Origin: Phycisphaerales bacterium UBA1926
GTDB taxonomy: Bacteria; Planctomycetota; Phycisphaerae; Phycisphaerales; UBA1924
Length of the DNA stretch: 12,166 nt
NCBI GenBank assembly: GCA_002337215.1
Contig: DDFO01000051.1
Location: 3,489 to 15,654, forward strand
Reading direction: 5' to 3'
Shown: piece after piece, positions 1 to 5,729 of the stretch
Position numbering within the stretch: position 1 is the stretch's first letter
Layout of the letters: every line of letters begins with the position of its first letter
Notes under the pieces: model-generated
The model's database searches: none
Told to the model about the DNA's origin: nothing
What the model saw: only the letters and a program-made list of their open reading frames with translations
Translations under genes and position numbers: made by a program

Positions 1-398
1 TCGAGGCTGAGCTGCTCCTGGACGAACTGGTTGAGTGCGCGGGCCTCGACTTCCTTGATCCGCAGCTCGCGGATGCGCTGCATCGTCTGCTGGTCGTCGG
101 GCTTGAGCATCTTGATGTCTTCACGCATGCGCTCGATGGTCTTGACGATCGTGTCGAGCTCGGTCTGGCGGTCGGCGATCTCGCTGTTGAGATCCTCCTC
201 GAGGAACTTCCGTTCGTCGAGACCCTCGAGCAGCTCGGCGAGATCCACGACCGCGACGGCGGACGGGCTCGCCATCTTCACGGCCGACGCGGTCGAGGTG
301 TTGGACCCGGTGATGAACGCGGTCCCGACGACTGCGGCGACGAGTGCTGCAAGGCCGAGACGGGCGGCGGTGTTGTGCGTGCTGGTGCGGAAGGGCAT
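1..398 (-). CDS. OmpH/Skp-family periplasmic chaperone (3' end cut by window edge)
   Basis: Only the first 132 residues are visible; the gene runs off the left edge. An Ala-rich signal peptide (about residues 11-38, ending STASA) is followed by a short beta-strand VAVVDLAELL (48-57). A long charged helical stretch with heptad character then fills residues about 58-130. This order (signal, VAVVD strand, long coiled-coil arm) is the layout of OmpH/Skp proteins, trimeric periplasmic chaperones that hold unfolded outer-membrane proteins. The start at 398 is supported by GGAG at 406-409 on the same strand. It lies 156 bases downstream of bamA, as skp does in many Gram-negatives. The family call rests on the visible half only; another coiled-coil exported protein is the main alternative. 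Confidence 0.8.
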   Translation of the reverse strand, partial: MPFRTSTHNTAARLGLAALVAAVVGTAFITGSNTSTASAVKMASPSAVAVVDLAELLEGLDERKFLEEDLNSEIADRQTELDTIVKTIERMREDIKMLKPDDQQTMQRIRELRIKEVEARALNQFVQEQLSL

Positions 399-554
399 GT
401 GTGGTCTCCGTGTTAATCTGAGATTCCGGGCGTGTTCGCGCGGGTGGCCTCGGTGGGCCTCGCGGGTCGCGAGCACGGTCGATCGTTGTGCAACAGGATA
501 GCGGTCCGCTCCGTTTTCGGGCGGGAACCGGGCCGGGGAGGGGCGGAACGCGGT

Positions 555-3026
555 TCAGAACGGGAGATCGACCGAGAATGTGAAGAGCCGGCCTTCGTCG
601 GTCTCTTCGTCCACGATCGGGAACCCGAAATCGAGCGCGATGGGCGCGGGGCTGAGCTGCGGGATGCTGAAGCGGAGGCCGAGCCCGACCGAGACGCGGT
701 AATCCTCGACCCCGATCTCGTTGGTCACGGTGCCGGCGTCGACGAACCCGACGAGGTGCAGGATGTCCTCGTAGAGGGGCTGGCGGATCTCGGCGCCGGT
801 GAAGAGCATCCACGTGCCGCCCACGGGGTCCTCGGAGGGTTGGCCGTTGTCGTTGCGGGCGCCGCGAGGGCTGATCGTGCGGAACTCGAACCCTCGGAAC
901 GACGCGCCGCCCAGGTACATGCGCTCATAGGTGGGGACCTCGTCCTCGCCCTGGGGCTGGTAGGCCGTCTGGATCTCGAGCTTGATCACGGTGTCGCGTC
1001 CCAGGAAGTCCTGGCGGATGGGGACGTAGACCGCGTGCTCGGCGCGGAGGGTGGTGAAGTTGAAATCGCCCGCGACCTGCTCGATGGAGAGCTCGGTGCG
1101 CGACCCTGAGGATGGCAGGAAGATCTTGTCGAGGCTGGTGCGTGTGAGGCCGGGGCGGATGCCGATCAGGACGTTCTGCTCCTCGACATCGAAGAAATCG
1201 ACCGGGCTGGTGGCCTCGATGTCGGAAAGCTCGACCGATTCGAGTCGGAGGTTGACGTTGCCCTGCCAGCGTGTCCCGAAGCGTCGGCCCAGCCCGAAGC
1301 GGCCGCCGTACCGCTGCTCGGTGAACTCGCGGTAGATCCGGTCGCGGAAGAAGACGGTGGCGCTGCCCGAATAGTCGGACTCGAACAGGTACGGCTCGGA
1401 GAGGCCGATCGAATAGGTCTGGATCTCGTTGCCGGGCTGGAGCTCGATGTTGAACGTCTGCCCCGCGCCGCGGAGGGCCTTGCCCGACAGGAAGTCGCCC
1501 AGGGTGTCGGGGGTGTCGGCGATGTCGAAGTTGCGCTGCGTCAGCGCGATCCGGCCCACGACACCCGCGTCGGAGCTCACGGCGCCGCCCAGGGCGAACT
1601 CACCGGTGTCGGTCTCGGTGATCTCGACCAGCACGTCGCGGTAGCCGGGGTTGGCGGGGTCCTCGGGCTGGATGGTCGTCCGGACGCCCCTGTCGGGCGG
1701 GAGAGGGCTGAACAGGCGGAGCTGGCGGAGCCGACGCTCGCTGCGCTCGATCGCGTTGCGGTCGAGCGGGCGTTCGGGGACGACCTCGTCGAGGTGGCGG
1801 CGGATGACCTTCTCGCGGGTGATGTTGTTGCCGCCGATCTCGACGAACCCGGTCTTGACCTTGGGCCCGGTGTTGATGGTCAGCAGGAGGTCCATGACGG
1901 GGCGTTCGGGGTCGCGGAGTTCGGCGTTGTTGACCACCGCGTCGGGGTAGCCGAGCTCCCAATAGGAGCGGAGCACGCGATCGACCGAGACCTGCAGCGC
2001 GTCGATGGCGTAGACGTCGCCCGGGTTGAGCAGCAGCAGGCCCTCGATCTGCTGCTCGGTGAAGTCGGCCTCGTAGCCGGGCGCGAACCGGACGGTGACA
2101 TCGCGGAGCGTGTAGACGGGGCCCTCATCGATCAGGAAGATGATGACCGCTTCCTTGCTGTTGGGGCTGGGGCGGACGACCCGGTCGGCCCGGACATCGA
2201 GATAGCCCCGGTTGCGGTAATACGTCACCAGGGCCGCGACGTCGCGGTCGAGCTGGAGGTCGTCGATCTCGCCCGTCCGCAACAGCCCGGCGACGTTGGT
2301 ATCGACCTCGCGCCGCAGGAGCCGGCCCGAGATGGTCTCGTTGCCCTCGAACTGGATGTCGGTGACGCGGACGCGCTGCCCCTCGCGGATGCGGAACAGG
2401 ACGATGTTGGAGGCCTCGAGCTCTTCGAGGTCGACCGTGACGCGGGCGAGGTAGTACCCCTTCTCGCGGTACAGGTCCTCGATGCGTCGGGCGGCGCGGT
2501 CGATCTGGAAACGGTCGATGGGTGTGCCGACGAGGAGGTCGATCGCTGCGGCGAGCTGCGCGTCATTGAGCCGGCGGTTGCCGGTCACCTGCACGTCCTG
2601 GATCACGGATTGCTGCTCGACCGCGTAGTAGAGCACGACGCCCCCGTCGGCGAGCTGCTGGGCGAAACTCTCGACGCGGCGGAAGATGCCCAGGCGGTTG
2701 AGCTGAGTGACGTCGTCGAGGACGGTTTCGCCCCGGTAGGGGGACCCGACCGCGGAGCGGATCGTGTTGAGGATCCGCTGGAGGTCGGTGCCACCGATAT
2801 CCACGCCGGGCCCGCCATCATCGGCGATGGTCGTGATGCGGATCTCGCGGATCGGGCGATCTTCGTACGCCTCGGGCGAAGCGATCTGCGCGGCCGCGGG
2901 ATTCCCCCCCACTGCGGCGAAGGCCGCGAGGGCGAGCAGCACCGAAACGAGGACCCGATGGGCGATCCGGGCGATCGCTCGCGAGGGTGCACGATCAGGC
3001 AGATGTGTCTGTGATGGGGCGGTCAT
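555..3026 (-). CDS. bamA: BamA, outer membrane protein assembly factor (Omp85 family)
   Basis: 823 residues, close to the usual 750-850. It inserts beta-barrel proteins into the outer membrane. After an N-terminal signal peptide (hydrophobic core about 25-40, likely cleavage near NPAAAQ at 42-47) come five POTRA-like units at about 58-137, 140-214, 218-302, 305-388 and 390-472; several show the typical VTGN, FEGNETIS or IGGNNIT turn. The C-terminal half (about 475-823) is a 16-strand-type barrel with the lid-loop motif RGF at 711-713 and a final aromatic strand ending VDLPF, the usual C-terminal barrel signal. The frame is open 42 codons further upstream, but those residues are Arg-rich and would precede the signal peptide, so I chose the ATG at 3026. 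No clear Shine-Dalgarno sequence precedes it. The skp-like gene follows directly downstream. Confidence 0.95.
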   Translation of the reverse strand: MTAPSQTHLPDRAPSRAIARIAHRVLVSVLLALAAFAAVGGNPAAAQIASPEAYEDRPIREIRITTIADDGGPGVDIGGTDLQRILNTIRSAVGSPYRGETVLDDVTQLNRLGIFRRVESFAQQLADGGVVLYYAVEQQSVIQDVQVTGNRRLNDAQLAAAIDLLVGTPIDRFQIDRAARRIEDLYREKGYYLARVTVDLEELEASNIVLFRIREGQRVRVTDIQFEGNETISGRLLRREVDTNVAGLLRTGEIDDLQLDRDVAALVTYYRNRGYLDVRADRVVRPSPNSKEAVIIFLIDEGPVYTLRDVTVRFAPGYEADFTEQQIEGLLLLNPGDVYAIDALQVSVDRVLRSYWELGYPDAVVNNAELRDPERPVMDLLLTINTGPKVKTGFVEIGGNNITREKVIRRHLDEVVPERPLDRNAIERSERRLRQLRLFSPLPPDRGVRTTIQPEDPANPGYRDVLVEITETDTGEFALGGAVSSDAGVVGRIALTQRNFDIADTPDTLGDFLSGKALRGAGQTFNIELQPGNEIQTYSIGLSEPYLFESDYSGSATVFFRDRIYREFTEQRYGGRFGLGRRFGTRWQGNVNLRLESVELSDIEATSPVDFFDVEEQNVLIGIRPGLTRTSLDKIFLPSSGSRTELSIEQVAGDFNFTTLRAEHAVYVPIRQDFLGRDTVIKLEIQTAYQPQGEDEVPTYERMYLGGASFRGFEFRTISPRGARNDNGQPSEDPVGGTWMLFTGAEIRQPLYEDILHLVGFVDAGTVTNEIGVEDYRVSVGLGLRFSIPQLSPAPIALDFGFPIVDEETDEGRLFTFSVDLPF

Positions 3027-3089
3027 GGATCGCAGACGATACCCGCGTGAGCCCCGGCGCACAATCGAGGCCGATCCGGGATGGCGCTG

Positions 3090-3105
3090 CCTCAGCCGGC
3101 TGAGG
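3090..3105. repeat. Perfect 16-bp palindrome upstream of bamA
   Basis: CCTCAGCCGGCTGAGG is a perfect inverted repeat with no spacer, lying 64 bases before the bamA ATG. Its two-fold symmetry and position fit a binding site for a dimeric regulator. In RNA it would be a poor hairpin because there is no loop. No regulator is identified. Confidence 0.45.
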
Positions 3106-3240
3106 GCGGCGCACGGGCGGTATGTCCGAGCGAAGGGTCGAAATCGAACCAAAATATTTCAAGTGATCGGGGCCTGCGCGCAAGTCCCGGCTGGTGAAGC
3201 AGCAAGCGTGTCGGCCTCGAAAATCGCGCGGACAACGACA

Positions 3241-3269
3241 TTGCAGTTGCGTGTTGATCTCGGTAGAGT
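3241..3269 (+). promoter_or_regulatory. Weak candidate promoter for the small membrane protein gene
   Basis: TTGCAG (3241-3246) and TAGAGT (3264-3269) are separated by 17 bases, which fits sigma-70 spacing but only partly matches the consensus boxes. It would give a leader of about 120 bases before the ATG at 3398. Such matches arise by chance, so this is tentative. Confidence 0.2.
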
Positions 3270-3397
3270 CCCGCAGACCTCCTTTCGTTGGAGAGAGGAC
3301 CGCGTCAGTTTGATTCTTTGGCCGACCGTGGGCGATCTGCCCCGTCGGCTGTCGTGCCCGCTGTGTGAATCGGCGCGGCACGCCCGCTGGAGACCGC

Positions 3398-3838
3398 ATG
3401 CCCGGACTGCTTACCGCGATCCGTCGAACAAGCCTGGTTGTGAGCGGCGCGATCTCGCTGATCGCGGCCGTGCTGCTCGCCGAGCGGATCATCCGCCCCG
3501 GCATCATCGAAGACTTCGGGACCGTCGCCCTGCTGGGCCTGCTGATGCTGTTCCTGCTGCCCGCGGCGACACTGCTCGCGCTGCGGCATGACCGGCGTCA
3601 GATGCTCGACGCGGTCGGGCGTGAGCGCGCGGACGCGGCGGCACGGCTGATTCTTGCGGCCGAGCGCGGGGCAGACCCGGCGTTCCAGCCCGCGTCGGAC
3701 CCGGCGAACGCGATTCTTCTCGACCCGCGATCGGTCCGCCACGGGGCGCACGCACGGTCCGCGGGGCGGTCGGCCGAAGGGCCGACGCCGACCGGCGTTC
3801 CGGTCGCGGGAGACCGGGTCCACGAACCCGTCGCCTGA
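3398..3838 (+). CDS. Small two-helix membrane protein of unknown function
   Basis: 146 residues. I do not recognise a family. Two hydrophobic segments are clear: about residues 11-29 (TSLVVSGAISLIAAVLLAE) and 40-63 (ending in a run of Leu, Phe and Ala). The segment after the second helix is Arg/Asp-rich and probably helical (64-92), and the tail (95-146) is low-complexity, rich in Ala, Arg and Pro and likely disordered. The Arg-Arg residues before the first helix and the Arg/Asp-rich tail suggest both ends face the cytoplasm. The ATG at 3398 has GGAG at 3389-3392, five bases upstream; a GTG at 3365 is possible but lacks this support. A good hairpin terminator follows 75 bases after the stop, which supports a real single-gene transcript. 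It diverges from bamA and converges on dnaN. Confidence 0.65.
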   Translation: MPGLLTAIRRTSLVVSGAISLIAAVLLAERIIRPGIIEDFGTVALLGLLMLFLLPAATLLALRHDRRQMLDAVGRERADAAARLILAAERGADPAFQPASDPANAILLDPRSVRHGAHARSAGRSAEGPTPTGVPVAGDRVHEPVA

Positions 3839-3913
3839 CGGAACGCCCGAGCGACCGCGGGTCGGGCACAGCGGGCACGGACGACACAGAAACCGCGGGA
3901 GCGGAGAGAGGGG

Positions 3914-3950
3914 AACCGGCGGGCTTGACACCCGCCGGTTTCTCGATTTT
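3914..3950 (+). terminator. Rho-independent-type terminator of the small membrane gene
   Basis: AACCGGCGGG (3914-3923) pairs perfectly with CCCGCCGGTT (3931-3940) around a 7-base loop, followed by TCTCGATTTT. The T-rich side is on the plus strand only, so it serves the gene ending at 3838. Confidence 0.75.
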
Positions 3951-4095
3951 GGCGGCTCTCTCGCTCCGGTCTTTCGGTCGGGTCTTTCGGAATTGTCTCT
4001 CGGGCTATGGGATAGGTGTCCCGCATCAGCCAGCCGCATGAGTGTGGTTGCGTGCTCGGTCCCGGGTTCGATGTTCTGAACCGTCGACGGGTGCG

Positions 4096-4125
4096 CACAA
4101 AGACGCCCTCCGATTGCGGAGGGCG
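4096..4125 (-). terminator. Terminator of dnaN
   Basis: A perfect 9-bp stem (4104-4112 with 4117-4125) with a 4-base loop. Read on the minus strand it is followed by TCTTTGTGCGC. It begins about 31 bases after the dnaN stop. Confidence 0.75.
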
Positions 4126-4156
4126 CCGACTTGGTTCAAACTCGTGAAGTCGTGCT

Positions 4157-5305
4157 CTACTGGAGATTGACTGGCATGACGACGTAGACGAAGTCCGGCC
4201 CGCTGCGGAGCAGGCCCGGCTTGTTGGGGGCCTTGAGTTCGAGGATGACCTGGGGGTCGTCGATGACACGGAGCGCGTCGGTGATGAAGCCCGGGTTGAA
4301 CCCGATCTCGACGTCGCCGCCGTCCATGCTGACGAGATCGACCGAGATGCGGGCCTCGCCCATCTCGGGGACCCGGCTGGAGAGCTCGAGCTTCTTGTCG
4401 CCGGACGTAAACGCGAGGCGGACGCCGCGCGATTCCTCGTTGGTGAGCAGGGCGGCTCTCTTGACGGCGCTCGAGAGCACGTCGCGATCGAAGCCGACCT
4501 TGATGTCGTGGCCCTTGGGGATGACGTCCTCGTAGGGGGGGAAGGACCCCTCGACGAGGTTGCTGGCGATGAGCGCGCGCCCGGTGCCCTCGCCTGTCGA
4601 GAAGCCGAAGACGATGCGGTTGTCGCTGATCGAGACGGAGACGGTCTCGTCGGGGTCGTCGATAAGCTTGGAGAGCGTGACGAGGGCCTTCGAGGGGACG
4701 ATGCAGGAGATTGTTTCGCCCTCTTCGTCGAGCGCATCGCGGCAGAGCGCGAGGCGGCGGCCGTCGGTGGCGACGAACTCGAGCTTCTTGCCCTCCCGGC
4801 GGACGAGCACCCCGTTGATGGCGTAGCGGCTGTTCTCGCGGGCGGCGGCAAAGAGCGTCCGGCGGACGAGATCGACGAGCGACCCGGCCTTGATGGTGAA
4901 CGCCGCGGCGTCGCCCTTGATCGACTCGAACCCCGGGATCTCGGGGAAGTCCTTGGCCTCGAACCCGCGGAGCTGGAAGTGGGCGTCGGCGCCGCGGATG
5001 TGGGTGGTGTCCCCGTCGACCTCGAGGGTGAGCGTGGGCTCGTTCTCTTCGGCGCGCACGATCTGGGCGAGCTTGTCGGCGGGGATGAGGGCCTCGCCCG
5101 GCTGCTCGACATCGACCCGCTCGGTGAGCAGGGTCATGGAGAGCTCGGCGTCGGTGGCTTCCAGCAGCAGTTGCCCGGCCGCGCCGTCCTTGGTCGCGGT
5201 GAGCTTGACGCACTTGAGTTGGGGGCGCGGAGACCGGTTCGCGACGACACCCGAGATCAGGTTGATCGCGTCGAGGAGCGCGCCACGATCGCACAGCACT
5301 TTCAT
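4157..5305 (-). CDS. dnaN: DNA polymerase III beta subunit (sliding clamp)
   Basis: 382 residues, slightly longer than the 366 of E. coli. The protein forms a ring dimer around DNA that tethers the replicative polymerase and other repair and replication partners. Three clamp domains can be placed at about 1-127, 128-255 and 256-382. Recognisable family motifs are SRYAINGV (159-166), FVATDGRRLAL (177-187), the EGSFPPYEDVIP segment (252-263), the FNPGFITDAL segment (336-345) and the C-terminal YVVMPVNLQ (374-382), which matches the usual YVVMPMRL end plus a residue. The ATG at 5305 begins MKVLCDR, as expected, with GGGAG at 5311-5315. No dnaA, recF or gyrB is adjacent in the window; instead a transketolase gene diverges from it. 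Repeated GGGATAG motifs in the leader hint at regulation. Confidence 0.96.
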   Translation of the reverse strand: MKVLCDRGALLDAINLISGVVANRSPRPQLKCVKLTATKDGAAGQLLLEATDAELSMTLLTERVDVEQPGEALIPADKLAQIVRAEENEPTLTLEVDGDTTHIRGADAHFQLRGFEAKDFPEIPGFESIKGDAAAFTIKAGSLVDLVRRTLFAAARENSRYAINGVLVRREGKKLEFVATDGRRLALCRDALDEEGETISCIVPSKALVTLSKLIDDPDETVSVSISDNRIVFGFSTGEGTGRALIASNLVEGSFPPYEDVIPKGHDIKVGFDRDVLSSAVKRAALLTNEESRGVRLAFTSGDKKLELSSRVPEMGEARISVDLVSMDGGDVEIGFNPGFITDALRVIDDPQVILELKAPNKPGLLRSGPDFVYVVMPVNLQ

Positions 5306-5343
5306 AGGGACTCCCTATCTATCCCGTTGTATAGACCTATCCC
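5304..5343 (-). promoter_or_regulatory. dnaN leader: repeated GGGATAG motifs and inverted repeat over the start codon
   Basis: On the minus strand GGGATAG occurs at 5337-5343 and again at 5319-5325, and a related ATAGGGAG follows. The last copy forms a perfect 7-bp inverted repeat (5304-5310 with 5312-5318, one base between) that covers both the GGGAG ribosome site and the start codon. Either a repressor bound to DNA or a small RNA hairpin there could limit clamp synthesis; that is inference. Confidence 0.4.
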
Positions 5344-5360
5344 TTGTAGATCAGCGCCGA

Positions 5361-5366
5361 AGTGTA
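5361..5366 (-). promoter_or_regulatory. Possible -10 box of dnaN
   Basis: TACACT on the minus strand lies 55 bases before the dnaN ATG and matches four of six consensus positions. The hexamer 17 bases upstream (GGGTCA, 5384-5389) is a poor -35. It would place the GGGATAG repeats inside the leader. Confidence 0.25.
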
Positions 5367-5499
5367 CCACCATGGCGGGGTACTGACCCGCCTGTGCCCA
5401 AACTCGGGCGATCTCCCGACAGGTTGTGCACAGATCCCCCACATCCGACACCGGCTCGCGGTTTGCACCGGAATTGGATGGTCTCGGGAGCGGTGCGGG

Positions 5500-5528
5500 T
5501 TGCAAAGGAGCCGGGACGCGCCCATACT
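5500..5528 (+). promoter_or_regulatory. Candidate transketolase promoter
   Basis: TTGCAA (5500-5505) and CATACT (5523-5528) are 17 bases apart, each matching four of six sigma-70 consensus positions. Use of it would give a leader of roughly 195 bases before the ATG. Confidence 0.3.
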
Positions 5529-5561
5529 CATGCTCGAACATACGGCTTCCAGGGGGATCGA

Positions 5562-5578
5562 AACCCGATTTTCGGGTT
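5562..5578 (+). other. Hairpin in the transketolase leader
   Basis: AACCCGA (5562-5568) pairs with TCGGGTT (5572-5578) around a TTT loop. No T-run follows, so it is not an obvious terminator; it may be a structural element of the leader RNA. Confidence 0.35.
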
Positions 5579-5700
5579 CTGCCGGGGAAGCCAGGAGCCA
5601 GCACTGCGTCCGCCCGATGGGGTCGGCCGCGGCCGGCGGGTGTGGCATGCGGGCCGCCCGAGGCGGCGGCGGGTCCGTCTCGGGAACGGGCCTTACACGA

Positions 5701-5723
5701 CACGGGATGAGCCCCGTGGGGAG
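5701..5723 (+). promoter_or_regulatory. Transketolase ribosome binding site with adjoining hairpin
   Basis: GGGGAG at 5718-5723 lies six bases before the ATG at 5730 and fixes the start. A 6-bp hairpin (CACGGG 5701-5706 with CCCGTG 5713-5718) ends on the first G of this site and could modulate access to it. Confidence 0.55.
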
Positions 5724-5729
5724 CCGCGC

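Larger units (their letters stand above)
3027..3397. other. Intergenic region between bamA and the small membrane protein gene
   Basis: A 371-base divergent gap that must carry the promoters of bamA (minus) and the small plus-strand gene. It holds a perfect 16-bp palindrome at 3090-3105 and an AT-rich island around 3150-3163 (AAAATATTTCAA). Weak promoter-like boxes can be drawn for both strands. I see no convincing small gene or RNA gene in it. Confidence 0.6.
3839..4156. other. Convergent intergenic region between the small membrane gene and dnaN
   Basis: 318 bases without a gene. It contains one terminator for each flanking gene (3914-3950 plus, 4096-4125 minus). Between them is a short direct repeat, GGTCTTTCGG at 3968-3977 and 3981-3990. 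Nothing else stands out. Confidence 0.6.
5306..5729. other. Divergent dnaN / transketolase intergenic region
   Basis: 424 bases with no convincing gene. From the dnaN side it holds the GGGATAG repeats, a possible -10 box TACACT (minus, 5361-5366) and a DnaA-box-like TTGTGCACA at 5424-5432. From about 5500 on it holds a weak transketolase promoter candidate, a 7-bp hairpin (5562-5578), a very GC-rich stretch (about 5610-5690) and a hairpin at 5701-5718 that touches the transketolase ribosome site. Confidence 0.6.

Noticed and set aside
1794..3014. Long open plus-strand frame opposite bamA (about 400 codons)
   Set aside because: It is antisense to a well-supported BamA protein, its translation is Asp/Glu/Val/Gly-rich without motifs, and such frames are expected opposite GC-rich genes.
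3027..3152. 42-codon N-terminal extension of bamA
   Set aside because: The extension is Arg-rich, has no similarity to BamA N-termini, and would bury the signal peptide inside the protein.
3968..3990. Direct repeat GGTCTTTCGG, two copies
   Set aside because: Only two short copies in a terminator region; no sign of function.
4045..4085. tRNA-like GGTTCGA stretch near the dnaN 3' side
   Set aside because: No cloverleaf can be drawn; it is a 5-bp hairpin only.
5550..5650. Cobalamin-riboswitch-like words (GGGGAAGCC, GCACTGCG, CCGCCCG) in the transketolase leader
   Set aside because: The conserved core order and the kissing-loop elements cannot be built. The likeness is limited to short GC-rich words.
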